The position numbers and the translations under genes were made by a program. 64,000 bases of DNA, taken from contig OZ253960.1 of assembly GCA_965267435.1 (NCBI GenBank), positions 558,001-622,000 on the forward strand. The letters are read 5' to 3'. Below are positions 52,402 to 60,431 of the stretch, one piece after another. The stretch's first letter is position 1. Every line of letters begins with the position of its first letter. The notes beneath the pieces are model-generated. The model did no database searches, was not told where the DNA came from, and saw only the letters and a list, made by a program, of their open reading frames with translations. The DNA comes from JAWPMT01 sp965267435. GTDB lineage: Bacteria > Bacteroidota > Bacteroidia > Cytophagales > Cyclobacteriaceae.

Positions 52402-53043
52402 CTACTCATACTGAAACTCCACCCAAGAATAGTGCGCGATCTTCCACGCCGCATCGACCCGTTTACCGGTCACCGTCACGATGACATGGACCTTGTGAAT
52501 GAGCTCGCCATCCGACTTGACATCGATGTCCGTAGTGTAGACGGTATTGAAATACTCACCCTTGGTCTGAATGTCCAGGAAGTCCACATTGAAAAAGGTG
52601 TAGCTACTACGTTTGTCTTTCCCAATATCTTTTAAGTAACTATCAAAGTCCTCATGCGTATAGCTCCTGGCCTCAGCGGAGTTGTCAGCCTTCACTGCGA
52701 TCGCCTGCGTCAGGAAGCGGGGTAGAAAGAATTGCAGGATTAGGTCGGGATCTTTGCTGCCAGGGAGTTCTGCCCAACTTTTATGCATGTTGTATACCAT
52801 CTGCTGGACGGCCCTGTCTTTTGCGGACAAGGAAGGGGCTGTCGAGGTTTCTTCCTCAGCCGGAGGCGTCTGCAGGCGATTGATCACAATCCCCAGGCTG
52901 TCGATGGTCACCTCCTGCTGCTCTGTCAAATGGATAAGGGAGTCAACCAATAAGGTGGCGGGTAAGGTATTGGGTGACTGACACCGAAAAAAGGACGAGG
53001 CAAAAAGTGACAACAGGGCGACAATGGGCAAGTACTTTTTCAT
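52402..53043 (-). CDS. Secreted protein, NTF2-like C-terminus
   Basis: 213 residues from ATG 53043 (MKKYLPIVALLSLFASSFFRCQSP), probably a lipoprotein with Cys near residue 21 although FFRC is a poor lipobox. A coiled coil (TEQQEVTIDSLGIVINRL) and a Glu/Thr linker precede a domain of about 110 residues (DRAVQQMVYNMHKSW ... RVDAAWKIAHYSWVEFQYE) that looks like a nuclear transport factor 2-like cone: helical start, then strands with the DAAWKIAHYSW ending often seen in DUF4440/SnoaL-type proteins. The substrate is unknown. It is divergent from 53133 and its 3' end faces the repeat array. Confidence 0.6.
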   Translation of the reverse strand: MKKYLPIVALLSLFASSFFRCQSPNTLPATLLVDSLIHLTEQQEVTIDSLGIVINRLQTPPAEEETSTAPSLSAKDRAVQQMVYNMHKSWAELPGSKDPDLILQFFLPRFLTQAIAVKADNSAEARSYTHEDFDSYLKDIGKDKRSSYTFFNVDFLDIQTKGEYFNTVYTTDIDVKSDGELIHKVHVIVTVTGKRVDAAWKIAHYSWVEFQYE

Positions 53044-53132
53044 GGGAAGAGGGTCAGCGTCAATCTTTGTAAGATACCATTGATTTTTCCGTTTCGTATA
53101 TTTACCATCATCATTTAAAATCCAAACCCACT

Positions 53133-54014
53133 GTGTCAGACTTTCAGATTGCACGCATCACCCTTCCTTTCCTTGCCCTGTGCCTATTGACGTTCAGTGC
53201 CGTCGGTCAGGACCGAGTACAAGCCGCTAAAGAGTACAGTGCAGGGGACGAATTTTACGCCCCTGTAAATGGGATCAAATTCAAAATGCCCGATGGTTGG
53301 TCAGGGTACATACCCATGGGTACTGATGTCCTTTCTTTGCGTCTTGATAGCGCGCGGGAGTTGGACATCATGGTGCGTGCCTATCAAGATGGATTGGACA
53401 ATATCAAAGCCCGATGGGATAAGGGTGTGGAATTAGCCCGTGGCATTTTTGCGCAGCCCCAAGGTGAGTTTGAGAAGGTTGGCGATCGAATTGTTGGTTC
53501 TTTTTCTTTCTCCAATGACAAGAGCAGAATGGGGCATTCGCTGGCGATCTGCGGTCCTTATGGCAGGTGCGCGACCATGATCGTCCTCGTGCCAACACCC
53601 TCACATACGAAGTACAAGGACCTGTTGTCCGGAGTGGCTGACAACTTGACTTTTGTCGAGCCCACCTTGGAGTCATTCGATGCCGATTTCGACTGGTCCA
53701 CGGAAATCAGGGGGAAATACCTGGTCCTCTACGAGGGCACCAACACCTCCTTAAAAGCCAACCACATTTGGCTCTGTCCTGACGGCACTTTTCAGTCCCT
53801 GGCCGAGCGTAGAGGCGATATGAAAGGTCAGGCAGGCCCCTACAAGGGCAAGCAGAAAGGCACTTACCGATTGATGGGGGTTGGCCCACAAGGTCGATTA
53901 GTATTGGAATTCAAAAAGGCCGAGGCACTGGATATCACCCTCACGCGGAAGGATGAGATTGTCTATCTCAATGGCGATCGGTATAACGTCGCGAATAATA
54001 CGAAGTGTAAGTAA
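53133..54014 (+). CDS. Secreted protein of unknown function
   Basis: A 293-residue exported protein that starts with GTG at 53133; the signal peptide ends at SAVGQ. The mature part holds a FKMPDGWSGYIPMGTDVLSLRL strand, reminiscent of secreted beta-sandwich proteins that begin with a 'xFxxPxGWxG' motif, then a TMIVLVPTPSHTKY strand and a lipocalin-like block (GKYLVLYEGTNTSLKANHIWLCPDGTFQSLAERRGDM, GTYRLMGVGPQGRLVLEF). I do not recognise a named family. It is divergent from 52402-53043 and convergent with the DUF5723 gene. Confidence 0.65.
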   Translation: MSDFQIARITLPFLALCLLTFSAVGQDRVQAAKEYSAGDEFYAPVNGIKFKMPDGWSGYIPMGTDVLSLRLDSARELDIMVRAYQDGLDNIKARWDKGVELARGIFAQPQGEFEKVGDRIVGSFSFSNDKSRMGHSLAICGPYGRCATMIVLVPTPSHTKYKDLLSGVADNLTFVEPTLESFDADFDWSTEIRGKYLVLYEGTNTSLKANHIWLCPDGTFQSLAERRGDMKGQAGPYKGKQKGTYRLMGVGPQGRLVLEFKKAEALDITLTRKDEIVYLNGDRYNVANNTKCK

Positions 54015-54017
54015 TTG

Positions 54018-54092
54018 TTCAAGGTTCGAATGTTCAGGGTTTCAGGTTGGACAGAAACTCGCAAACTTTGAACATGAAACGTTGAACCCGAA
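54018..54092. repeat. GTTCAAGGTT-word intergenic tract
   Basis: Between two convergent genes the bases run as imperfect GTTCAAGGTTC, GTTCAGGGTTTC, GAACATGAAACG and TTGAACCCGAAAC words. They are partly self-complementary and could fold, perhaps acting as a shared 3' end. A similar short tract (GAACCAAGATCAG, GAACAATGAACAA) lies at 52363-52400. Confidence 0.4.
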
Positions 54093-54093
54093 A

Positions 54094-55437
54094 CTATTTC
54101 GGCCACCCAAGCACCTTAAAACCCAAATAGGCTGTGATCCGCGATAGGTCTCCCTTAGAGATCGTGGGAATGACATTGTCCATCCCGACGAATATTGGAC
54201 CCCAGCGTCCGCTGATCCCTGTATTGAATTTCGTGAGACTGGTGTAGTACATGGGTAGCTGTATGCCCCATTTTTGGCGCTCGTAGCGAGGAGTGATCAC
54301 GTAGCTCGTGGTATTGAACGTCTCGTCCACCCGTCGGCGATCACCTTTGATAGCGATGTAAGTGGTGAAGTTGAGGAAGAAATCGCTGTAGACATGATAG
54401 TCAAACTGCAAAGAAAGTTTAGTGGGCATGGAGATGGTCACATCGTCACCCTGTATTCTGGAGTCTTCCTCTATCCTGTCAAATGCCCTGTCCAGGCTAT
54501 CGGAGAAGGCATCAAACGATTGCACTTCCTGGAAGCTGTTGAAGTCAACGGACTCTGTGGATAGGTCATACTCCTCACTGTTTTCCGCCTTACGATACTG
54601 TACATTGCCGACGTCGAGAAAGGCGAAGCCCGCTCTGAGCTTGTATCTATCGGAACCAGCAGGCGTCCACCTGTATTCCGAGCCCAAAGAAGCGCCGAAG
54701 GAATACGCGTCAAACAGCTGTACCTGTCCATTTTCCACTATCTCACTCACTCCTGGGGTGTAGACAAATTGCAACTGCCCTTGCAGGTCTACAAGTGTAT
54801 TGTCTTCCTGCACAGTAAAGGACAGATTGTCGACATTGAAATAGAGGCTGCCGGTCCCATAGATCAAAGTAAGGGTAGCACCGGCATCTACCTGATGTGC
54901 CCCCTTTTTGTAAAGTTGGCGCCCGTAGGAACCCGAAAACTCCCACCACAAGTGGGACCTGCCCGTCACGTAAGCGTCGTCAAAGGTTCGGCCAATCAGG
55001 TCAGGATCATCGAAGCCACCTTCAATAATAGAAAGCATATCGCTCTCAGAACTCTCCACGAAGAAATTGCCCAGCCATTTCACCTCAAAGGCAAAAGCCG
55101 ACTTGTCGTCGATTCTCATGGCCAGCGAGGGCAACTGCACCGCGAAATTGAGCAAGAAGTCCTCGTCGTCAAGTGTTTCGTCTAGCGTGCCATCTGAGAG
55201 GAATGAATAGAATGAGTCGAAGCCAGCAAGGTTCACGGCGCCAGCCTGCATACCTAGCACGCCAATGTCATACTTGTAGGGCAAGGTACCCAGCGTCGCT
55301 GGTTGGATATGGACGCGCTGCAAACCCGAGTAATTGTCCGTTCGATGACCAAGCCAGATCTGCGCTTCCGCCGTCTGAACCAGAAAAATAGACAACATCA
55401 GAGCGACGATCTTTGTCAGTTTATGCCAGCTTTCCAT
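54094..55437 (-). CDS. DUF5723-family outer-membrane protein
   Basis: About 447 residues from ATG 55437 (MESWHKLTKI), with a signal peptide ending at TAEAQ. The beginning LGHRTDNYSGLQRVHIQPATLGTLPYKYDIGVLGMQAGAVN is the DUF5723 hallmark (a 'xNPAxxxxPYKxxxxxxG' strand). A barrel follows, ending with ITAYLGFKVLGWPK. Such proteins resemble FadL/PorV-type barrels. The function is unknown. The 5' leader region faces the DUF4136 gene cluster in a divergent arrangement. Confidence 0.78.
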   Translation of the reverse strand: MESWHKLTKIVALMLSIFLVQTAEAQIWLGHRTDNYSGLQRVHIQPATLGTLPYKYDIGVLGMQAGAVNLAGFDSFYSFLSDGTLDETLDDEDFLLNFAVQLPSLAMRIDDKSAFAFEVKWLGNFFVESSESDMLSIIEGGFDDPDLIGRTFDDAYVTGRSHLWWEFSGSYGRQLYKKGAHQVDAGATLTLIYGTGSLYFNVDNLSFTVQEDNTLVDLQGQLQFVYTPGVSEIVENGQVQLFDAYSFGASLGSEYRWTPAGSDRYKLRAGFAFLDVGNVQYRKAENSEEYDLSTESVDFNSFQEVQSFDAFSDSLDRAFDRIEEDSRIQGDDVTISMPTKLSLQFDYHVYSDFFLNFTTYIAIKGDRRRVDETFNTTSYVITPRYERQKWGIQLPMYYTSLTKFNTGISGRWGPIFVGMDNVIPTISKGDLSRITAYLGFKVLGWPK

Positions 55438-55553
55438 GGTAAGAAGTTGTTTCCACTGCAAAGAAACAGAATCGCCATCAGATTGTGGCAGCTGGTATTT
55501 AAAGTATTGTCGTGCAGGTAATAACACCCGGAACAAAATGACGGGCACCATAG

Positions 55554-55581
55554 TTTATGCTCCTGTATTCCTATAATTTTG
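55554..55581 (+). promoter_or_regulatory. Promoter of the DUF4136 cluster
   Basis: TAATTTTG at 55574-55581 is a perfect -7 box (TAnnTTTG) and TTTA at 55554-55557 may be the -33 box. The chosen ATG at 55615 is 33 bases downstream. Confidence 0.45.
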
Positions 55582-55614
55582 CCCCCTGTTTGTGAGCAAT
55601 GAATGTGTAGCGAA

Positions 55615-56319
55615 ATGAATCTAAATCGAATGGTGAAAAACTATGTAATCAAGACCCGGCAGCTACTGGGCTTTGGACTATTTGCGATCTTTTTACTTGG
55701 CTGTTATCCTCAAGGAGCTGAGTACATCGATGAGTTGGACCTTGTGGTGACGGTCCAGGATGACGACACCAATTACAGTCAGTTTCAGACGTACTTCATT
55801 CCAGATACTATCGCTTATGTATCTGGTGATGAGGATGATGAGCTGGATGAGGCGGCTCAGCTTCGGATCATCAGCAAAATCGTCGAAAATATGAACGCCT
55901 ACGGCTGGGAGCGCTTGACGGAAGAGGAAGCAGAGGCCAATGGTACTGACGTGGTTGTATTGGGGACAGTGATAGATAATCTCAACGTCGCTATCGGCGG
56001 TGGCTGGTGGGACTGGTGGGGCTGGTGGCCCGGCTGGGGATGGTATCCTCCATTTCCTCCTGGTGGTTGGTATCCTGGTTATCCTGGTTACTGCTGTTAC
56101 AACCAGATCTACGCCTGGAGAGAGGGTACGCTCATCGTGGAGATGGTAGATCCCAATAATGGCATCGACGAAGGTGACAACGATCCGGATCCACTTCCAC
56201 TCCTTTGGATGGGCGGGCTCAACGGTCTGCTGGAAGGAAGCCAGTCTAGTATAGAAGCACGTACCGATCGGGGCATCGACCAGATGTTCGTCGATTCACC
56301 TTATCTGGACAAGAACTGA
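55615..56319 (+). CDS. DUF4136-like lipoprotein with a Trp/Gly/Pro-rich segment
   Basis: About 234 residues, a lipoprotein (IFLLGC). ATG 55615 is chosen; 55603 and 55630 are also possible and all place the Cys at 25-34. The framework is that of DUF4136: a start DDTNYSQFQTYFIPDTIAYV, a central helix (AAQLRIISKIVENMNAYGWERL) and a strand GTLIVEMVDPN. The usual loop is replaced by about 35 residues extremely rich in Trp, Gly, Pro and Tyr (about residues 125-160), such as GGGWWDWWGWWPGWGWYPP and CCYN. The same kind of insert appears in some Bacteroidota DUF4136 lipoproteins. A second DUF4136 gene lies at 56988. Confidence 0.8.
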   Translation: MNLNRMVKNYVIKTRQLLGFGLFAIFLLGCYPQGAEYIDELDLVVTVQDDDTNYSQFQTYFIPDTIAYVSGDEDDELDEAAQLRIISKIVENMNAYGWERLTEEEAEANGTDVVVLGTVIDNLNVAIGGGWWDWWGWWPGWGWYPPFPPGGWYPGYPGYCCYNQIYAWREGTLIVEMVDPNNGIDEGDNDPDPLPLLWMGGLNGLLEGSQSSIEARTDRGIDQMFVDSPYLDKN

Positions 56320-56333
56320 GAAGAAAGACAATC

Positions 56334-56939
56334 ATGAAGAAACTAACATACATTTTTGTGCTGGTCATGGTGATGGCTGGCGGAAGGGCTTTTGGCCAAA
56401 ACTCATTCACCTATTTGCAGTATGCACCTTCGTTGCCAGTTGGAGAAGTGACAGACTTCACGGGCAATTTCCAGTGGAGAGGTTTTGGGTTTGGTGCATC
56501 ATGGTTTTTGCAGGATGCGGTGACCATCGGTTTTGAGACCGGATGGTATGTGTTTCGTGACGAAACAGACGGTGCCGTGAGCGAAGTCATAGAGAGTGAC
56601 AACAGCACGATCACGATCACTGCCAAGCAATTCAAGTTTATCAATTCCGTTCCTGTGCTAGCGACAGCAAGGTACTACATGGAGGGCAGCCAGGTTTGGG
56701 GATACGTCCAGATGGGTATTGGCGGCTATTACAATGAGAAGCGTCTGGAGTTGGGATTGCGTACAGTGACAGAGGATGCATTCCAGTTTGGTATAGCTCC
56801 CGAAATAGGCATTGTCATACCCACCTACAGCGAGTCATCATTCACCATGGGAGTCCAGTACAACCAGGCGTTTGCGACCTCCAACTTCGATGGTGTCGGT
56901 TATGTCGCGTTCAAGATAGGCGTGGGCTGGGGTCTGTAA
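56334..56939 (+). CDS. Outer-membrane beta-barrel protein
   Basis: A 201-residue protein with a signal peptide ending at RAFGQ. The mature part is a small barrel of the OMP_b-brl type: FTYLQYAPSLPVGEVTDFTGNFQWRGFGFGASWF, KFINSVPVLATARYYMEG, QVWGYVQMGIGGYYNEKRL, and a C-terminal VAFKIGVGWGL. It lies 14 bases after the DUF4136 lipoprotein and 48 bases before the second DUF4136 gene, so the three probably form one operon. The function is unknown. Confidence 0.78.
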   Translation: MKKLTYIFVLVMVMAGGRAFGQNSFTYLQYAPSLPVGEVTDFTGNFQWRGFGFGASWFLQDAVTIGFETGWYVFRDETDGAVSEVIESDNSTITITAKQFKFINSVPVLATARYYMEGSQVWGYVQMGIGGYYNEKRLELGLRTVTEDAFQFGIAPEIGIVIPTYSESSFTMGVQYNQAFATSNFDGVGYVAFKIGVGWGL

Positions 56940-56951
56940 GCGCCAGCTTGT

Positions 56952-56963
56952 TATGCTAGCATA
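56952..56963. promoter_or_regulatory. Perfect 12-bp palindrome TATGCTAGCATA
   Basis: This palindrome lies in the short gap before the second DUF4136 gene and might be an operator. A palindrome this short can arise by chance. Confidence 0.2.
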
Positions 56964-56987
56964 CGAACTAACATTATAAACCTTGAT

Positions 56988-57521
56988 ATGAAAAAACTAT
57001 TGACCCTGGTCTTGACCATCAGCTTGCTGCAGGGCTACGGCCAGATCAAGACCTCGCACGATTACGATCAACAGGCAGACTTCTCTGCTTTCAAGACGTA
57101 CAAGTACACCGAAGAGGCAAAGTCTTTGGATATCAACGATCTTCAGGAGAAAAGATTTTTCGACGCCTTGGATGCGCAACTGGCAACGAAGGGATTGACT
57201 AAATCGGACAATCCTGACCTCCTCATTGATATCAACTTCAAAGTGCAGCAAAAGGAGAGCGCCACGGCGACCACCACTGGCGACTTCTATGGAGGTGCCT
57301 ACCGGTATCGTTGGGGGCCTACGTTCTCCACGACGACCATCAACTATAGTGAGTACCTCGAAGGCACGATCTTCATTGACCTGATCAGTACTGCCACCAA
57401 CCAGTTGGTATGGCAAGGTCGGGGAGTCGGTACCATCAAAGATGGCACGCCTGCACAGAAGGACAAGCGAACTGAAAAGGCCGTCGGCAAGATCTTCAAG
57501 AAGTATCCGCCGAAGAAATAG
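56988..57521 (+). CDS. DUF4136 domain protein
   Basis: A 177-residue exported protein (MKKLLTLVLTISLLQGYGQ) that follows the DUF4136 pattern closely: HDYDQQADFSAFKTYKYTEEAKSL, a central RFFDALDAQLATKGLTKSDNPDLLIDINFKVQQKES, a short aromatic loop (GGAYRYRWGPTF), and TIFIDLISTATNQLVWQGRGVGTI. No lipobox Cys is present. It is the last gene of the 55615-57521 cluster and is followed by a strong terminator. Bacterial members are secreted or lipid-anchored; the role is unknown. Confidence 0.88.
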   Translation: MKKLLTLVLTISLLQGYGQIKTSHDYDQQADFSAFKTYKYTEEAKSLDINDLQEKRFFDALDAQLATKGLTKSDNPDLLIDINFKVQQKESATATTTGDFYGGAYRYRWGPTFSTTTINYSEYLEGTIFIDLISTATNQLVWQGRGVGTIKDGTPAQKDKRTEKAVGKIFKKYPPKK

Positions 57522-57554
57522 CAGCCTTTTTGTAAATCACCAATATTGATTTTT

Positions 57555-57584
57555 AATCCCGGGCCTGAGGCTCGGGATTTTTTT
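57555..57584 (+). terminator. Strong intrinsic terminator after the DUF4136 cluster
   Basis: AATCCCGGGCC (57555-57565) pairs with GGCTCGGGATT (57569-57579) across the loop TGA, with one mismatch, followed by seven T. Confidence 0.85.
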
Positions 57585-57865
57585 GTTCATAGGCGCCCAC
57601 CCGCTCGCACTCAAGCAGCGGAATTGGCGACCTTTAGATGATAAGGCGCGTCAGTGTGTTCCGCTGTCTTCAGTGCTGGCCTTGCGGCATAGCCCTGCGC
57701 AAAGCGGGGCAACCGCATTCCTCCTGGCAAGCTCGTTCTGGTGACAAGGTGGCGGATGTATCAACCTTCACATCTCCCCAGATGCTGCCCTCAACACAAA
57801 TTCCCCGTGGTCAGGTAAGTTTGGTCTGCCTTGAGCGTTACGTTTATATAATTTCACACCTACCT
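57585..57865. other. Intergenic region without a recognised gene
   Basis: About 280 bases between the terminator and the barrel gene at 57866. The rightward open frame covering it lacks a signal peptide and barrel character (GIALRKAGQPHSSW) and looks like a chance extension. GCGGGGCAACCGCATTCC and a GGTGGCGGATGTATCAAC stretch recall the GGCGGATCAAC palindromes, possibly a decayed copy. I see no RNA gene. Confidence 0.3.
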
Positions 57866-58549
57866 ATGAGCAAGTACAGCAAGTCCATCTTCACTAGTGT
57901 CTTCATTCTTTGTCTATCCTATGGTAGTACCCTGGGGCAGGGGCTCTCGTTCTCCTATCTCATCCCGAAGAACGGTTACCTTGCGGCTCCTGTCAGCCCG
58001 TTTTCCATACGAGGGATTGGCGTCGACTTTGGCAGCTTTGTAGGCGTAGACACCGGCTTTTCTTTATACTACATGTCGGGCTTGGGGATGAGTGGGTTGC
58101 CTTTTGAGTCCGAGGAGCCATTGGTGGGACCCCAATTTTCTTTGATGGTTCCTCTCGAACTCTCACTCGGCGTCAACGCTGGGATTGTGTCGGTCAGGGT
58201 GTTGGGCGGTGGATTTGGTCTATGGCATCTCAATACCCGCATCAATGAGGGAAACATGGACCGGGCACTCCGGGACGCAGAAGACTGGGTAGTACTCAAC
58301 TCTGATCTCAGTCTCAATAATCAGCTCGGCGGCGGTTGGCTGGCGGGGATTGTTTTTGATTGGCACGTATCGCAGGACTTTTCTATTTCTACAGAGTTTC
58401 GCTACCTCGACGGTTCTTCCGGAGCGGCATTGACTGGCAGCTACACCGGCGCCCCTTCGGATGGACAATTGATCACCCGAGACGTGGATTACGCTGACGC
58501 TCGCATTGATGTGGAGGGCCTGGAGATCTCCCTTGGCGTGTCGTTTTAG
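57866..58549 (+). CDS. Outer-membrane beta-barrel protein
   Basis: About 227 residues from ATG 57866, where a clear signal peptide begins (MSKYSKSIFTSVFILCLSYGSTLGQ). The body alternates hydrophobic strands (GLSFSYLIPKNGYLAAPVSPFSIRGIGVDFGSFVGVDTGFSLYYMSGLGMS, GFGLWHLNTRINEG, LGGGWLAGIVFDWHVSQDFSISTEFRYLDG) and ends in a Phe (EISLGVSF). The family is not recognised. The open frame upstream of 57866 has no signal peptide. The gene is convergent with the DUF481 gene. Confidence 0.72.
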   Translation: MSKYSKSIFTSVFILCLSYGSTLGQGLSFSYLIPKNGYLAAPVSPFSIRGIGVDFGSFVGVDTGFSLYYMSGLGMSGLPFESEEPLVGPQFSLMVPLELSLGVNAGIVSVRVLGGGFGLWHLNTRINEGNMDRALRDAEDWVVLNSDLSLNNQLGGGWLAGIVFDWHVSQDFSISTEFRYLDGSSGAALTGSYTGAPSDGQLITRDVDYADARIDVEGLEISLGVSF

Positions 58550-58699
58550 AGGATTGAAAGGCGAAGCCGAAGACAAGGCATGACTGTGGGAAGGCTGGAG
58601 GGGCCGCTGGCTGAGGCCGCCACGAGGAGGCAGCGTGCGATGGCTTTAGCGTTGGGCTGTGCGATTATACCTAACCTGCGATCCCCCGCTTCAGACCCA

Positions 58700-58777
58700 A
58701 ACTCATCAACTTTTCAACCCACCGCGTCCGCCATAGCCCGCAGGGCGAAGGAGGATCAACCCATCAACTATTCAAAA
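58700..58777. repeat. GGCGGA-type palindrome in a CATCAACT-word tract
   Basis: CATCAACTTTTCAACC is followed by GTCCGCCATAGC..AGGGCGAAGGAGGATC (58725-58754) and CATCAACTATTC. This is the same composition as at 30354-30460 and, without the palindrome, at 81-116. All are at the 3' end of a leftward gene. The remaining bases of 58550-58699 hold no gene I would support. Confidence 0.55.
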
Positions 58778-59788
58778 CTCCCAACCAAACCCCGTCTGAA
58801 TGACGTAGTCATCCTTGCTGCCACTTTCTGCGGGCTGGCTATCGAAGTTGTAGGTTGTTCCCACCTTGATGTAGAAATCCAGCGGCAGGTCGTACTTGAC
58901 ATCGAGCTGCGCATCCACCCGGAGTCGGTCGCGCTCCGTGAGGCTGGGGTAGGCGGTACCCTTGGCTTGTAGGCTTAGGTCACCCATGTCGAAGATATTG
59001 ATATTGGTACCGAAGAACGTCTCGTAACTGTTGTTGTCTGGTGTCTCGTCTGAGTACTTTTCCGTAGTATTGGCTATCCCTGCTGTGACGTTCCAAAAAA
59101 GGCGATTGGTACGAAAAATATACTTTCCAAGTCCAAGTAGTGCGGTGAATCGTAGGTCAAGACGTTGCTCGGTATTAGATAGGTAGGTGGCTTCTGGAAA
59201 GAAGAAGAAGCCTCTCGTGAGTAGCTGCCGAAAGGTGACATTGGCATCAGATCTTTCGGTTCGGTCAGCGTCCTCCTGCTCGGAAAAGATGTTGTTGAAG
59301 CTGCCACTAATGGCCCATCGCTCCGCCTGGTAGCCCATCCCACTTCGGATGCCAAACTGGCGCAGGTTGTTGGCTTTGGTCAAGCTGGCGCTGAGATCGA
59401 TGTTGGCCTGAAACCTATTGACAAACCCCTGTTCTACTTTGCTGAGGAAAACGACCTCATCAAACGAAACGACTTCCTGACCCCCGATGGCGGTCAGTAG
59501 GAGTAGTGAGTCTACTTGGCTCTGTACCGTACCATTGAGTCGGCGCCCATCGGACAGGCTGATAAGAAATACGTTGGCCGTAGAGATGTATTGGATGTTT
59601 TCCCACTCGACTTGGAAATCATCATCACTGTAATCCGTTTCGATGGACAGCACGCCCTTGTCCATGGCCTTGATTTCCCCGTGAATTTCGTCACCGTTGG
59701 CAAATCGCAGGGTGTCTATCTGCCCATGGGCGCTGGGGAGTAGCAGGGCAATTGAAATGGTGGTAAAGAGGATGTTTATTGCTCTCAC
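58772..59788 (-). CDS. DUF481-family outer-membrane protein
   Basis: A 338-residue protein starting with GTG at 59788, with a signal peptide ending at SAHGQ. The N-terminal half has a small beta domain of repeated 'NGDEIHGEIKAMDKGVLSIETDYSD' type strands (DTLRFANGDEIHGEI, LSDGRRLNGTVQS). The C-terminal part is a DUF481 barrel (QANIDLSASLTKANNLRQFGIRSGMGYQAERWAISG, VDAQLDVKYDLPLDFYIKVGTTYNFDS) and ends FGWEF. It overlaps the upstream DUF3124 gene by four bases (GTGA), so it is the last gene of a leftward operon. DUF481 barrels are often salt-stress induced; the function is unproven. Confidence 0.87.
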   Translation of the reverse strand: MRAINILFTTISIALLLPSAHGQIDTLRFANGDEIHGEIKAMDKGVLSIETDYSDDDFQVEWENIQYISTANVFLISLSDGRRLNGTVQSQVDSLLLLTAIGGQEVVSFDEVVFLSKVEQGFVNRFQANIDLSASLTKANNLRQFGIRSGMGYQAERWAISGSFNNIFSEQEDADRTERSDANVTFRQLLTRGFFFFPEATYLSNTEQRLDLRFTALLGLGKYIFRTNRLFWNVTAGIANTTEKYSDETPDNNSYETFFGTNINIFDMGDLSLQAKGTAYPSLTERDRLRVDAQLDVKYDLPLDFYIKVGTTYNFDSQPAESGSKDDYVIQTGFGWEF

Positions 59789-60375
59789 TCGGCGTTATTG
59801 TTGAGCATCTTCACCACATGACCCCTCGTCAGCCAGGAGTACCCTTGTGTACCCTCACCGCCCAACATCACCGCCTCAACGATCGGCTCGTGGACCTGCA
59901 TATCGGCGGTCCACCTGATATAGAAATTGGCGCCTACACCACCTATTGGATCGGATCGCCGAATGTGTACTTGTTTCGTTGCCATCGGCCCTAGCTCGAT
60001 GGGACCGTCACCAAATTTCCGCACGACTTCCCCGTTGGTGTCGAAGTAGTCGATGTACTCGATCGTGATGCTATTGTTGGGGTCCGTATTGCGTATGCTG
60101 AGGTTGATGGCGAAGCTGAGCTTGTGGCGGCCTTCAATGCCCTGCAGTTCCGAATACACGGGCACGTAAATCTCTTGGCCGAAGGCGTCGTTGATATCGA
60201 TGGCCGTGCTGCGCTCCAGTTCTCCGATGGTCGAGGAGCTGATCTCCCCGAGTTTGGTGATCTCCTGTTTGTTGGCCTCAATTTTCGCATCCACAATCAG
60301 TGATGTAGCATACAAGGCGATGATGCCACCGGTCACGATTGCGACGATTAGCCAAAGCGTTCTACGTGGACTCAT
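59785..60375 (-). CDS. DUF3124 domain membrane-anchored protein
   Basis: A 196-residue protein with one N-terminal transmembrane helix (LWLIVAIVTGGIIALYATSLIV) and a periplasmic DUF3124 domain: IYVPVYSELQGIEGRHKLSFAINLSIRNTDPNNSITIEYIDYFDTNGEVVRKF, VHIRRSDPIGGVGANFYIRWTAD and EAVMLGGEGTQGYSWLTRGH. The match is close over the whole domain. It is placed 57 bases after the MscS gene and coupled to the DUF481 gene. The function is unknown; a link to osmotic stress is suggested only by the neighbours. Confidence 0.9.
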   Translation of the reverse strand: MSPRRTLWLIVAIVTGGIIALYATSLIVDAKIEANKQEITKLGEISSSTIGELERSTAIDINDAFGQEIYVPVYSELQGIEGRHKLSFAINLSIRNTDPNNSITIEYIDYFDTNGEVVRKFGDGPIELGPMATKQVHIRRSDPIGGVGANFYIRWTADMQVHEPIVEAVMLGGEGTQGYSWLTRGHVVKMLNNNAE

Positions 60376-60431
60376 TGATTGGATCTTTGCCTCGAAATTA
60401 ACATAAAACGAGTGTTTTGGGCTTCGAGAAA

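Noticed and set aside
58580..58972. 130-codon rightward open frame
   Set aside because: It begins in the palindromic repeat tract and runs antisense through the end of the DUF481 gene; no signal peptide or domain is visible.
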